A stretch of DNA of 64,000 nucleotides from Marinobacter sp. ATCH36. GTDB lineage: Bacteria > Pseudomonadota > Gammaproteobacteria > Pseudomonadales > Oleiphilaceae. Both the position numbers and the translations under genes were made by a program. Location of the stretch: contig NZ_JAMJPL010000007.1 in the NCBI RefSeq assembly GCF_023555055.1, positions 1-64,000 of the forward strand, given 5' to 3'. Shown here one piece after another: positions 37,971-47,265 of this stretch. How positions within the stretch are numbered: the first letter of the stretch is position 1; the number at the start of each line of letters is the position of its first letter. The notes under the pieces were generated by a model that saw only the letters and a list, made by a program, of their open reading frames with translations, did no database searches and had not been told where the DNA came from.

Positions 37971-39101
37971 TCATGATTTCTGTCCCACTACTATTTTGTA
38001 AAGTGACAAATAACTACTTGCCATTGCCTCTGCTGAGTAATTCTTCTGTACCGACAGAGCAGCCCACCCGGTTTTCTTTTTCGGCTCGGTATTGTGTAAC
38101 TCCGTAATAATCGCAACTGCAAGCTCAGCCGGTTCAATAGAGTTCATGATTCTCCCCCCCTCGCCGTAGCCGAGTACCTTCGGCATCTCACCTACGGCAG
38201 ACACCAGTACCGGCGTTTCAATGGCCATTGCCTCAAGCAGTGTAATGGGCAGCCCTTCAGTGAGCGATGGCATAACCAGCAACCTGGCCTGCTTGAGTAA
38301 CGCGGGTACGTTATTGTAATAACCGGGCATTAATATCGCTTCGCTGAGGCCAACCTCGTCGATCAGACTTTCCAGAGCTTTTCTTTGTTTGCCCTCACCA
38401 ACTAAGATCAAAGCTGCCCTGGGAAACTCGCATTTCACTTTCTTGAAAGCACGCAGCAGATGGCCGAAACCTTTCTCCCGGGATAACCGGCCCACGCCAA
38501 CGATCACCGGTTCATGGCTATTGATAAACTGCTGTATGGAACTCTCAAGAGCATTCTCAGTTCGCTCTTTCAGTTCGGCTACGTTGAGGCCATTAGGTAT
38601 TACCCTAGTGCTTTGAGAAGATAGCAAACGCTCCGGGATCTCGCCCTTCATTGATTCCCCCACAAGGACAACGCCGTCCATACACTTAATTGCAATGCGA
38701 TCGATGAATTCATAAACCCACACCTTACTAAAGGGTTTGGCGCGAACATATCCATGCAGTGTCGCTATGGATGGAATCTGCCGGAGAAATCTCGGAAATA
38801 AACCAACCAGCACATTGAACTTGAAGCCATGAGAGTGGAGAAGCTGGTATTTTTCCTCTTGAGCCCACTTAAGAATACGCCACGCCTCCTTCAGATTAAG
38901 CCCGGGTTCCATCCTCCAGGGTGTTATCGGTAACGCCAGTCTCTTCGCTTCAACCTCGATCGGCTTTTCTGCGATGTGCGGTTCACCGGCACTCAGAATC
39001 ATGGGCTCAAGGCCCTGCTTTTGCTGTTCCTGCACAAGGTTCAGAAGCATTTTTTCCGCGCCGTACAGGCCGCCGCTATCGATAAAGTGCAATACTTTCA
39101 A
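37971..39101 (-). CDS. glycosyltransferase family 4
   Basis: A 376-residue GT-B transferase with a good N-terminal signature (FIDSGGLYGAEKMLLNLV). The C-terminal domain has VGVGRLSREKGFGHLL, LILVGEGKQR and the donor-site SLTEGLPITLLEAMAIETPVLVS. The start overlaps the stop of the acyltransferase gene by 4 nt. Composition returns towards the cluster average here, marking the end of the AT-rich stretch. Confidence 0.93.
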   Translation of the reverse strand: MKVLHFIDSGGLYGAEKMLLNLVQEQQKQGLEPMILSAGEPHIAEKPIEVEAKRLALPITPWRMEPGLNLKEAWRILKWAQEEKYQLLHSHGFKFNVLVGLFPRFLRQIPSIATLHGYVRAKPFSKVWVYEFIDRIAIKCMDGVVLVGESMKGEIPERLLSSQSTRVIPNGLNVAELKERTENALESSIQQFINSHEPVIVGVGRLSREKGFGHLLRAFKKVKCEFPRAALILVGEGKQRKALESLIDEVGLSEAILMPGYYNNVPALLKQARLLVMPSLTEGLPITLLEAMAIETPVLVSAVGEMPKVLGYGEGGRIMNSIEPAELAVAIITELHNTEPKKKTGWAALSVQKNYSAEAMASSYLSLYKIVVGQKS

Positions 39102-40237
39102 TTAGAGCGCTCCCTTGGTAATTGCTCGGCATCCACTCCGCCATCGACTTTGGGCAATTTCTTAGGCTTTTTAGTAGCTCGTTCATAGAGAGGTTTAATC
39201 GCAAGAAATCTCTTTTCCAAGATATGGTATGAAGCAGCAGCTAGCACGCAACTTATCAATATTCCAGCTGCGAACTGCATCCACTCTGGTAGAAAATTCA
39301 GTTTGTTACCGGCCTGAATTCCCCACGTGTGCCAGAGGTAAATCGGATAAGAAATGACACCGAGGTAAACAGAAACAGGGTGGTTCAACCAATTCCAGAA
39401 ATGGCTGTGACTTAGCCTAATTAGCTGTACAAGCAGAACTGCGAGCAATAATGCGTCAATGGTGAAGGCAGGCCCATAAACATAGCCACTGTTACCGACT
39501 TGCCGAGATAGAAAGAGAAGTAGGAGTGGAATTAGCGGCATCCAAAACTGTCTACTTACACTGTTAAAAATTACTAGGCAGCGTTTCTTCTCAAGCAGGA
39601 ATGCAAGAGCGCAACCGATGGCTAGATTATCGAATCGTGTATCAAAGGCGTTATAAGCATATGAATTACCAAAATCAAGAATGCTGAAACTGAAGGAACG
39701 CCACAACATAACCACGCCGCTGACAACCAACAAAAAACCTAATGCGTATTGTTTACACTTTCCCATCAGAAGCAGGAAAAGTACTGGCCATATAAGGTAA
39801 AACTGTTCTTCAATTGCCAAGGACCAGAGGTGAGCCAAAGAAGAGCTCGAATGTCCCTCCAGAGCATTATGGTAGTTCATGAAGTAAAACAGGCCCGGCA
39901 GGATGGCCTCGTGGATGTCGTCATTACCCCGAAACAAATCCCAAGAAATCGACACCAATAAAAATACGTAATAAGCGGGAAAGATGCGCAGTGAACGGCG
40001 GATGTAAAAATTCTTGAGGGAGACCGTCCCGGCTTTCTCATATTCTTTGAGCAGGAGCCAGGTAATCAGAAAACCGCTCAAGACGAAAAATCCTGCAACG
40101 CCGTGCCGAGCTGAAAAGAAGTAACTACCAACGCCGGAATGCGCCAAAACGACCGCCATAACAGCTATCATCCGGAAGCCATCAAGCCCCGGAAGCTTTT
40201 TCGACTTAAGGATTGTTTCAAGTGCCGGCAGGCTCAC
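39098..40237 (-). CDS. acyltransferase family 3 (OafA-type O-acetylase)
   Basis: A 379-residue inner-membrane protein with about ten helices. The N-terminus (LPGLDGFRMIAVMAVVLAHSG) has the conserved Arg and His seen in acyltransferase-3 proteins, and FFVLSGFLITWLLLKEYE and RRSLRIFPAYY follow in normal order. Such proteins move acetyl or other acyl groups across the membrane onto sugars of the repeat unit or polymer. The last ~35 residues are a basic, polar tail. Four-nt overlap with the GT4 gene downstream. Confidence 0.92.
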   Translation of the reverse strand: MSLPALETILKSKKLPGLDGFRMIAVMAVVLAHSGVGSYFFSARHGVAGFFVLSGFLITWLLLKEYEKAGTVSLKNFYIRRSLRIFPAYYVFLLVSISWDLFRGNDDIHEAILPGLFYFMNYHNALEGHSSSSLAHLWSLAIEEQFYLIWPVLFLLLMGKCKQYALGFLLVVSGVVMLWRSFSFSILDFGNSYAYNAFDTRFDNLAIGCALAFLLEKKRCLVIFNSVSRQFWMPLIPLLLLFLSRQVGNSGYVYGPAFTIDALLLAVLLVQLIRLSHSHFWNWLNHPVSVYLGVISYPIYLWHTWGIQAGNKLNFLPEWMQFAAGILISCVLAAASYHILEKRFLAIKPLYERATKKPKKLPKVDGGVDAEQLPRERSN

Positions 40238-40240
40238 GGA

Positions 40241-40615
40241 TTAACCCTTCCTTGGATTCCAAGTGACCGTCTTCTCTCCCTTCATAACGGCAATGCACGC
40301 CTTATAGGAAGCAACATTCAGAAGCATGAAGTAGTAAGGAATCGAATAAACTACTGGCAGAGACTGGCCACCTACTTCCCTCTTGTGCCCGGACCAGGCC
40401 AGAATGAGAAAGGCAACGTAACCAATCGCTGCAAGACTGTATAAACCAGCGACGGGTTCCAGGAAAAGCGCTGCCAGTACAAGCGTGGCCATAGGAATAC
40501 AAGCGGCATATCGCAGTACTTTGTAGGAGGCAACCTGCCAGGTAAACCACGAATCTCTGGTGGGGTTCAGCATTTGCTTCATATCATTCCAGTTAGCCCG
40601 GTCATGGATAGGCAC
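40241..40615 (-). pseudogene. truncated duplicate of the GT2 C-terminal membrane region
   Basis: A 124-codon frame whose residues ~12-124 closely match the C-terminal ~113 residues of the complete GT2 at 41391-42548, ending in the same IWNPRKG/TWNPRKG tail. The nucleotide sequence of the last ~90 bases is also very similar. Only the C-terminal membrane helices remain: no DxD region or other catalytic part is present, and the first ~11 residues are unrelated. It is best read as a recombination scar left when the segment between was replaced, although the frame is still open. Confidence 0.8.
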
Positions 40616-40616
40616 C

Positions 40617-41387
40617 TTAATGCTTTAATATTACCGTCACCCTATTAACAAAAAACTCTCTCAAGATTGGGATACGACTCAAGAAATCCAATCCTTTTAT
40701 ACACCGATACCTTTGGTATGCGGCTACCAGATGATGCTCCTGGCAAAGCTTTTCGAATCTGGACAGGCTCATTTTGTTCAGGCCTGACTCCACCTCCTCG
40801 TACCGATTTGCACCATCATTTCTATATTTTTTTCTTACCCGCATGACGGCTTTCTCTGGAAAGAGAATATTCACCCAAGGCAAATTACAGAAAAAATGCA
40901 TATGGCTTCCGTAAGGAGCATACCAAGGGGGGCCGAACGTAATCATTAGCTGTCCATCGTCATGAATAAGGCTCTTCATGCTTTCCAAAACTTCGCTCGG
41001 GTCCGTATAGTGCTCCATCGCATTTTGTGAAATAACCGCGTCATAGTTTCTGGTCTGATCTTTCAAACTAGAGGAAAACACCACCTTAGTTATATCCTCG
41101 GTGCACTCTAGGGCATACCTTTTGGCGTACTCTATGTATTCCACATTTAGATCCAATCCGAGCACTTTCTCGGCTCCCATGTTTGCGAGAGCAGCTGTCT
41201 GGAATCCGAGCCCACAGCCAAAGTCTACGATCGTCTTTCCTCTGATCCAGTTTCCGAAATCAGGAAATTCATTGCGCAACAGGTTTAGCTCTTTGCCAGT
41301 CAACTCCTTTTGTGTATCACTCTGAATCTCTTTTCCAACTCGTTCGGGGGGCAGGCTAAATGCTTCTATAATTTTTTCACTTATCAT
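40617..41387 (-). CDS. class I SAM-dependent methyltransferase
   Basis: A 256-residue methyltransferase with motif I VDFGCGLGFQTAAL near residue 55 and an acidic LGLDLN strand (SAM ribose contact) following. ISQNAMEHYTDPSEVLESM is typical of class I enzymes acting on sugars or small molecules. It probably O- or N-methylates a sugar of the repeat unit. The gene is sandwiched between the complete GT2 (3 nt away) and the GT2 fragment (1 nt), consistent with being carried in by recombination. Confidence 0.87.
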   Translation of the reverse strand: MISEKIIEAFSLPPERVGKEIQSDTQKELTGKELNLLRNEFPDFGNWIRGKTIVDFGCGLGFQTAALANMGAEKVLGLDLNVEYIEYAKRYALECTEDITKVVFSSSLKDQTRNYDAVISQNAMEHYTDPSEVLESMKSLIHDDGQLMITFGPPWYAPYGSHMHFFCNLPWVNILFPEKAVMRVRKKYRNDGANRYEEVESGLNKMSLSRFEKLCQEHHLVAAYQRYRCIKGLDFLSRIPILREFFVNRVTVILKH

Positions 41388-41390
41388 GAT

Positions 41391-42548
41391 TTACCCCTTC
41401 CTTGGATTCCAAATAATCTTCTTCTCTCCCTTAAGAAAGGCAATGCACGCCTTATAGGAAGCAATATTCAGAAGCATGAAGTAGTAAGGTACCGAATATA
41501 TAACGGACAGTGACTGGCCCTCCGCTTCCCGCTTGTGCCCGGCCCAGGCCAACACCAGAAAAATAACCAGCCCCAAAAAGGCAAGTGTGTAAATGCCCCT
41601 CGCTGGCGCCAGTAGCAGTGTTGCCAATGCGAGCGTGGCTAACGGTATGAACGCGGCGTAACGGAGCATTTTGTGGGAAATCAGCTGCCAGGCGAACACC
41701 GGGTCCTGGAAGGGGTTCATCAGGTGCCGCATGTCTTTGAGTGCCCATAAGGCGCGCAGGCTGACCCTTACCCTCATGCTGAATTCGCTGTCGCTGTCAT
41801 TCAGTGCCTCTTCTTTCAGCAGGGCCTGTGGCTCGTAAACCACGCGGTAGCGCTGCTCCACCACTTTCAGTGGCTGTACAAAGTCTGGCAACTGGTCGGC
41901 TCTCAGCGGTTGGTATAGTTCTTTGCGCATGCCGTCGATGCCGCCGTCTACACCTACCACTGAACCAATACGGGTTTCCTGCTCACGTAGCCAGTTCTCG
42001 TATTTCATATAAGCACTGCAGCCATCCCCAATCAGGGAGCCGTCTTCGTTCACATAGACCATTTTGCCGGTTACGTAACCGACTTTCGGGTCAGCGAAAT
42101 TGCTGCAGAGCTTGCTTACGGCCTGGAAATCCCACTGGGAGTTTGCATCAGAGAACAGAATGACCTCCCCGTTAGTCTCCGGCATCAGGGTATTCAGGCC
42201 TGCAGTTTTGCCTTGCCTGGGAATCTGGCGGAACAGGCGGACGGGAAAGCGGGCGGAGCTTGCAACACGCTCTATGATGTCATCGGTGCCATCGTCGGAT
42301 TCGTCCGAGATCACTAGGATTTCCAGCTTGTCGGAGGGGTAGTCCAGTGCCAGCTTGTTCTGAAGGGTGGCTTCAATGTCTTTCGCTTCATTATAAGCGG
42401 CGATGAGTATGGATACTTTGGGCTGATGGTCGACATTCGTATTCACAGGGTTCGGTCGCAGCGTGGCGACTGCCCTTGCCATCAGCGGATATCCGAAATA
42501 GATGTAAAAAAGCAGTAACAAGGAGAGCCAGAACAACGCGACTAGCAT
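41391..42548 (-). CDS. cellulose-synthase-like glycosyltransferase family 2
   Basis: A 385-residue processive-type GT2: an N-terminal membrane segment, the catalytic SILIAAYNEA, ISDESDDGTDD and LFSDANSQWD blocks, then RVRVSLRALWALKDM and three or four C-terminal helices ending at RKG. This is the standard glycosyltransferase neighbour of the XrtA-type polysaccharide deacetylase, with which it shares a 7-nt overlap. It likely adds sugars at the membrane for export. Its C-terminal part is duplicated downstream (40241-40615). Confidence 0.9.
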   Translation of the reverse strand: MLVALFWLSLLLLFYIYFGYPLMARAVATLRPNPVNTNVDHQPKVSILIAAYNEAKDIEATLQNKLALDYPSDKLEILVISDESDDGTDDIIERVASSARFPVRLFRQIPRQGKTAGLNTLMPETNGEVILFSDANSQWDFQAVSKLCSNFADPKVGYVTGKMVYVNEDGSLIGDGCSAYMKYENWLREQETRIGSVVGVDGGIDGMRKELYQPLRADQLPDFVQPLKVVEQRYRVVYEPQALLKEEALNDSDSEFSMRVRVSLRALWALKDMRHLMNPFQDPVFAWQLISHKMLRYAAFIPLATLALATLLLAPARGIYTLAFLGLVIFLVLAWAGHKREAEGQSLSVIYSVPYYFMLLNIASYKACIAFLKGEKKIIWNPRKG

Positions 42549-43468
42549 GGTGATGACAATTCCATTTTATCATGGCCGGTGGTTGCCGGTTGGTCCTTGT
42601 CCAACAGTTGCTGGTCTCTCAGTACGTCCCCCATGGCCGTAAACCGGAAGTGGCCCAGCAACTGGTCCAGCCGCTGTTCGCAAATCTCCAGATTGTTGTA
42701 GTGCCGAAAGCGGGAGAACCATTTGACGTCGAGCCGTGGCTGGCCCGGGTCGACTTCCCAGGGGTGGAGATAAAACACGAATGGCTGCCCCTGGCGGTTG
42801 ATGCTGCCTAGACCCCAGCGGCTGAACCAGTACGGGAATAGCCGGAAATAACCGCCACCAGCGATTGGCAGGGTGTATCCGGGAAGTTTCAGCGTACTCA
42901 ATGGGAACTCGGCCAGTTCATAGTCTTTATCGGTGGTCAGGCGGTGGGGCCAACGCGGGGTGCCCGGCATACCGTAACGGTCGTGGTGAACAGGGAATAT
43001 CGAGGAGTCCCACACAAACCCTTCCTCGGCCAATATATCCAGGGCCCAACGGGACTGATTGGTGATGGAATAGCTTGCTGCGCGGTAACCGGTAATAGGC
43101 TCGCCGGTTATATCCTCGAGGATCTGCTTTGAGCGCCGGGTTTCCTCACGGAACACTTCCGGCGTCTGGTTGTAAATCAGCTGGTGACTGTACCCGTGGC
43201 TGGCAACTTCGTGCCCGGCGTTCTGGATGTCGCGAACCAGTTGTGGGGATTTCTCCGCGACCCAACCGAGGGTGAAGAAGGTTGCTCGGGTTCTGTGCCT
43301 GTCCAGCAACTCTAGTAAGCGATGGGTGTTCGCCTCCACGCGGTATTCCATGGAATGCCAGTCATCACGATCAACTGCTTCCGCCAGGGCGGCGACCTGG
43401 AAGTAGTCTTCTACGTCAATGGTGAGGGCGTTGGCTATCCGGGTGGTGTCTGTGTGGTTTGTCATCAC
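42542..43468 (-). CDS. XrtA-system polysaccharide deacetylase
   Basis: A 308-residue NodB-type deacetylase of the PEP-CTERM-locus subfamily. The N-terminus reads ALTIDVEDYFQVAAL, with the first catalytic Asp and the subfamily-specific VEDYFQ. A metal site HEVASHGYSHQL (H-x3-H) lies near residue 88, and RAASYSITNQS and YLHPWEVDP follow. It would deacetylate N-acetylhexosamine in the growing or secreted EPS. It is a conserved member of the export core running from 41.4 to 49.4 kb. Start and stop are close to both neighbours (7-nt overlap and 11-nt gap). Confidence 0.92.
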   Translation of the reverse strand: MMTNHTDTTRIANALTIDVEDYFQVAALAEAVDRDDWHSMEYRVEANTHRLLELLDRHRTRATFFTLGWVAEKSPQLVRDIQNAGHEVASHGYSHQLIYNQTPEVFREETRRSKQILEDITGEPITGYRAASYSITNQSRWALDILAEEGFVWDSSIFPVHHDRYGMPGTPRWPHRLTTDKDYELAEFPLSTLKLPGYTLPIAGGGYFRLFPYWFSRWGLGSINRQGQPFVFYLHPWEVDPGQPRLDVKWFSRFRHYNNLEICEQRLDQLLGHFRFTAMGDVLRDQQLLDKDQPATTGHDKMELSSPC

Positions 43469-43479
43469 TGCGTCCCTAC

Positions 43480-44763
43480 TCAGAAAAATCGATAGTTAAG
43501 GGAAACCGCTATCCAGTTCTCTTGATACTCTCTGGATTCAACGTCGCTGGTTCTTTGACGATGACCGACGGCGGACCGTATGTCCATTCGCGAAGTCAAT
43601 CGGTAATCAAGCCCCACGGATAGAGCGTACAGGTCATCTTCAGAACCTTCGTCTTCAAATCGCTGGTGCTGATAAGCGGCGTCTGTAAACCAGGAAAGCA
43701 GTTCGGTTACCGGCCGCGAATACCGAAGGTCAATTCCGCTCAGCTCCTCGCGTTCACCAGTCTCAATATAATCACTACGGCTGGTGGAGAGCCCAGCCCT
43801 GAATGTGGAACCGTTGCTGAACCGGGTGTTGTAGCCTGCACGTATCGCCGTGACTTCCACGGCAGACGTTTGGGTGAGGTTGAAATTGAAGTCCTGAAAC
43901 TGCAGGCCAAGGGTGGATGTCTGGTCTGTTAACCGGCGATTGGCGTTCAGGGTAAATTGGCTGTTGGGATTCAGATCCCGCACCAGGTTGAAGGTTCCGG
44001 TGACACCGTCGCTGGAGACCTCCCGGTTGCCAAGCCGGGTTTCCAGGCGGTTAACACCAAGTGAACCGTTTACCTGGGTGGTTGCCCAGACTTTATCGAA
44101 GGTAACAACAGCGGATTCACGATCCAGCTCTTCTTCAGTATCCAGCTCTGTGCGCTCTGCGCTAAAAGAAAGGCCGCCCTGTAGTGTTTCGCTGAAGCTA
44201 TGGTTGTAAGCGGCAGTTCCGGTAACCCGTTCACTGTCAGGCTCTTCTGGTTCTTCAAATTGAGTGTTCTCGTAGGCGGCGGAGAACTGCAGCTGGTCTA
44301 CCTGGGTTAATTGAAGAGTGTACACGGGGCCGGTGCGGAACACGTTCTTGCGGGTCAGGTTATCTTGATTGTCGGCCTGTCGGTTGTCCCGTGTTACCTC
44401 GCTGACCGTGTTGGAAGCCTGCCATGCCAACCCTCTGGCCAGCTCGCACTGCCCTTGCAGGGTGCCGGTGGTGAATACCTCGGAGTCAAAGGCGTCGTCG
44501 TGCCAGTAACTATAGCCAATTCCCATATCTGCGGCGGAGGTGCATTGGCCGGGGTCACTCAGGTGCTGAAAGTTCAGGTTTAACCGGGTTTCGAGATCGC
44601 TTTGCTCATTGGTCGGCGCACGACGGGCATTGTCGGAAAACCGGTTATCGATCCCACCAGACAGACTGTTGGTGGCTGCAAAAACGGGCCCTGCTACTAT
44701 GAACAAGCCAGTGCCGATGGAGGCTATCCACCGGATCTTCCCTGATCCGAACATTTCATCCAT
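43480..44763 (-). CDS. PEP-CTERM-associated outer-membrane beta-barrel (TIGR03016-like)
   Basis: A 427-residue exported protein: a signal peptide ends near residue 30 (GPVFAATNS), and then alternating hydrophobic/polar beta strands run to a C-terminal ...VSLNYRFF, the terminal Phe expected of barrel proteins inserted by the BAM machinery. It fits the XrtA-locus outer-membrane protein family. It probably forms the outer-membrane exit for EPS or a matrix anchor, a role not experimentally assigned as far as I know. Its start overlaps the P-loop gene by 8 nt. Confidence 0.87.
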   Translation of the reverse strand: MDEMFGSGKIRWIASIGTGLFIVAGPVFAATNSLSGGIDNRFSDNARRAPTNEQSDLETRLNLNFQHLSDPGQCTSAADMGIGYSYWHDDAFDSEVFTTGTLQGQCELARGLAWQASNTVSEVTRDNRQADNQDNLTRKNVFRTGPVYTLQLTQVDQLQFSAAYENTQFEEPEEPDSERVTGTAAYNHSFSETLQGGLSFSAERTELDTEEELDRESAVVTFDKVWATTQVNGSLGVNRLETRLGNREVSSDGVTGTFNLVRDLNPNSQFTLNANRRLTDQTSTLGLQFQDFNFNLTQTSAVEVTAIRAGYNTRFSNGSTFRAGLSTSRSDYIETGEREELSGIDLRYSRPVTELLSWFTDAAYQHQRFEDEGSEDDLYALSVGLDYRLTSRMDIRSAVGHRQRTSDVESREYQENWIAVSLNYRFF

Positions 44764-45682
44764 TGATCACGGCTCCTACAAACTTCTCGGGGTCGAACGA
44801 CTGGGCTGCGTTTTCCACTGCGGTAGCGGTTATCCTGCCGTGGGGCACAACCAGCATGGAGTAATCACACAGCTCGCCTAGGATGCGCGCATCCGGTGAA
44901 TCACTGATGGGTGCAGTGTCCAGCACGATGAAGCGGTCCGGGTAGCGGCGGCGGATGGCCTGCAGGAACTGTTTCATGCGGAAGGAGGTAAAAAACTCCG
45001 CAGGGGTTTCCCGTTGGTTGCCGGCAGGAATAAGCCTCAGGCGCGGAATGCCGGTGGGGTAGATAATGCGCCCGATATCGTAGTCCGAATCTTCAAGGAA
45101 GTCAGTCAGGCCTGTGTCCGCCGCAAGGTCCAACTGGGAGTGCAGTGTGGGATTACGCAAATTGCAGTCGATGATCAGTGCGGTTTTGGACTGATCAAAA
45201 GCAAACGCTGCTGCAAGGTTGAGCGCCATGAATGACGTACCCGCGCCATCACAGGCTCCGCTGACGACCATCGTAAAGTTGTTGCCGCCGGACAATTCCA
45301 GCAGTTTGGTGCGCAAGTGACGGAACCGGTTAACCAGCTCCCGGTTCTTGGACTCGGGATAAATGATGCGCCGCTCGTCCATGTCATCGCGGGTGAGCCG
45401 ACGGGGCTCCTGCATCTTGACGATCTGTTTACTGATAACGTACTTGTCGACCGCACCGGGGCCGAGTTCCAGGGAGCTGGGCACCAGCATGCGGGAGTCT
45501 TCCCACTGGGAGAAGTCACTGGCCTGCCCGTTATCGCCATGCCCTCTTTCGACCGCCCTTCCCTGTTTCTGCAGATCACTGGAACGTTCTCGCACATTGA
45601 AATCCGTTGTGCCTGAGCTTTTGTCCCGGGGCCGTTCTGCTTCCATTTCTTTCTTTTCCCTGTCCTGCTTTTGCTCTGTCAT
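44756..45682 (-). CDS. XrtA-associated tyrosine-autokinase-like ATPase with altered Walker A
   Basis: A 308-residue cytoplasmic member of the ParA/BY-kinase fold. A polar N-terminal ~115 residues precede the P-loop region, where VSGACDGAGTSFMAL replaces the usual G-x-G-K-T/S. The codon at the lysine position is ACG (Thr), so the canonical Walker A lysine is missing. Walker A' IDCNLRNP and Walker B FIVLDTAP are present, and no C-terminal Tyr cluster is seen. The partner chain-length regulator is encoded directly upstream with a 1-nt overlap (TGATG), which fixes the ATG at 45682. Normally it would control EPS chain length by phosphorylation; here kinase activity is doubtful. Confidence 0.85.
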   Translation of the reverse strand: MTEQKQDREKKEMEAERPRDKSSGTTDFNVRERSSDLQKQGRAVERGHGDNGQASDFSQWEDSRMLVPSSLELGPGAVDKYVISKQIVKMQEPRRLTRDDMDERRIIYPESKNRELVNRFRHLRTKLLELSGGNNFTMVVSGACDGAGTSFMALNLAAAFAFDQSKTALIIDCNLRNPTLHSQLDLAADTGLTDFLEDSDYDIGRIIYPTGIPRLRLIPAGNQRETPAEFFTSFRMKQFLQAIRRRYPDRFIVLDTAPISDSPDARILGELCDYSMLVVPHGRITATAVENAAQSFDPEKFVGAVING

Positions 45683-47208
45683 CAAATGACTCCCATCAGA
45701 GCAGCACCGGCCACGCCGACGTAGCCAGCGACAACCAATACGGCGCATACAGACACTGAAACGGTTAACCAGCGATCTTTACGTTTCTCGTAGGGTGTTC
45801 GTACCTGGGGGATTTCCGCCAGTACCGGCAAACCGATACCATCTTCCAGCTGTTTGCGGGCCCTTACTCGAGGGTCAACCTGCAGCACACCGGCTGCCAG
45901 ACTGAACGGAGCCAGCGCTCCAAGAATCAGGCCTGCAGAGGCAAACAACTGAAACTGGGGCCCAACCGGATCAAGGGGGAATTGGGCGGTTTCATTGATT
46001 CGATAATTGAGGCCCTGGCCCTCAATGTCCAGGTGCATGGATACCCGGGCTTTTTCGCGGCGCTTGAGTAGGTCGTTATAGATCTGCTCGTTCACTTCCA
46101 TGTCTCGGGTGAGCTCTGAGTACTGAGCCTTGTTTTCCTGAATGCGCTCCATGCGCTTTTCCTGTTCAGCGATCAGGCTCTTGAGAGAATTAATGCGTGT
46201 TTCCTGGGTACGGACGCTTGCACGGGTCTTTGCCACTTCCGCACTGATGTCCTGATACAGGGGATTGACCAGTTGATCTCCTTCGGTCGCTCTCTGGTCC
46301 AGTTCACCACTCTGGGATGCCCTGTTCCTCTGGTTCCGCAATTCAGCGATCTGTTCTTTCAGTGCAACGATGTCCGGATAGGTGTCGTGGTATCGCAGGC
46401 GCAAGTCGTCAAGCTGGGCTTCCTTCTCCCGGATTCTTCGGGTGTAGGCGTCTGCCGTGCGGCCCTGGTTGAGCATCGGTTGTACGCTCTGCAGTTCGGA
46501 TTCCAGCGAATCGGCCCTCGCAATCAGCTCGGTCCGCTCCAGTTCGGCCAATTCCAGTTGGCGACGCAGATTGGCCATGCGGGAGTTCGCCTCACCTTCT
46601 GTGCCATCCACGTTCTCTGAGAGAAACGTCTTCAGCTTTTGTTCGACCTCCGCCAAGATAGACTCGTAGCTTTTCACCTGCTTATCAATGAAATTGTAGG
46701 CGCTGCGGCTTTCCTTGCGCTTGTTGGCTGAGTTCTCTGAGATAAACAGCTGCCCCAGGCGTTGCGCGATACGAAAGGCCTGCATGGGCGACTCGGAGGT
46801 GTAACCAATGCTGAAATAGCTGTCGCCACGGGGGCGAACATTCATGCTGGATCGCAGCATGCCAACCCGCCGTTCAAGGGCTTCGCCAGAAAGCTGGTCG
46901 GCATTCTGGCCAAATATCTCCCTGTCTTGTGCGATCTGCACCATTAGGTCCCTGGACCACAGCATTTCCTTGGCTGCCGATGTGCGTTCGCTGATCTCAG
47001 TGGTAACGGCACTGCCTTCCATCAACGGACGGATAATATTCTGGTCATCAACGAATATCACCACCTGGGAGTGGTATTTATAGGGATACACGAACCCCGC
47101 TCCCAATACGACGAAACTGACAACCGCAAACAAGAGAAAGGCCAGCCACTTGCGTGACCGGATCTCTCTGATCATTTCTGAAGGGAGCTGACTGAGTGGA
47201 AGTGCCAT
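45682..47208 (-). CDS. XrtA-system polysaccharide chain-length determinant (Wzz-type)
   Basis: A 508-residue inner-membrane co-polymerase. One membrane helix is near residues 21-42 and a second near 425-445, followed by a further hydrophobic segment at the C-terminus. Between them lies a periplasmic region dominated by coiled-coil heptads (Glu/Arg/Leu-rich, about 160-400). A Pro/Gly-containing NETAQFPLDPVGP stretch precedes the second helix, as in Wzz. It sets polymer length together with the P-loop partner. It is coupled to both neighbours. Confidence 0.92.
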   Translation of the reverse strand: MALPLSQLPSEMIREIRSRKWLAFLLFAVVSFVVLGAGFVYPYKYHSQVVIFVDDQNIIRPLMEGSAVTTEISERTSAAKEMLWSRDLMVQIAQDREIFGQNADQLSGEALERRVGMLRSSMNVRPRGDSYFSIGYTSESPMQAFRIAQRLGQLFISENSANKRKESRSAYNFIDKQVKSYESILAEVEQKLKTFLSENVDGTEGEANSRMANLRRQLELAELERTELIARADSLESELQSVQPMLNQGRTADAYTRRIREKEAQLDDLRLRYHDTYPDIVALKEQIAELRNQRNRASQSGELDQRATEGDQLVNPLYQDISAEVAKTRASVRTQETRINSLKSLIAEQEKRMERIQENKAQYSELTRDMEVNEQIYNDLLKRREKARVSMHLDIEGQGLNYRINETAQFPLDPVGPQFQLFASAGLILGALAPFSLAAGVLQVDPRVRARKQLEDGIGLPVLAEIPQVRTPYEKRKDRWLTVSVSVCAVLVVAGYVGVAGAALMGVI

Positions 47209-47265
47209 CTTTATTACCTATTGACCAGTTCCGAGGTTCGCTTCAAACAACGGTTACAGTTGATC

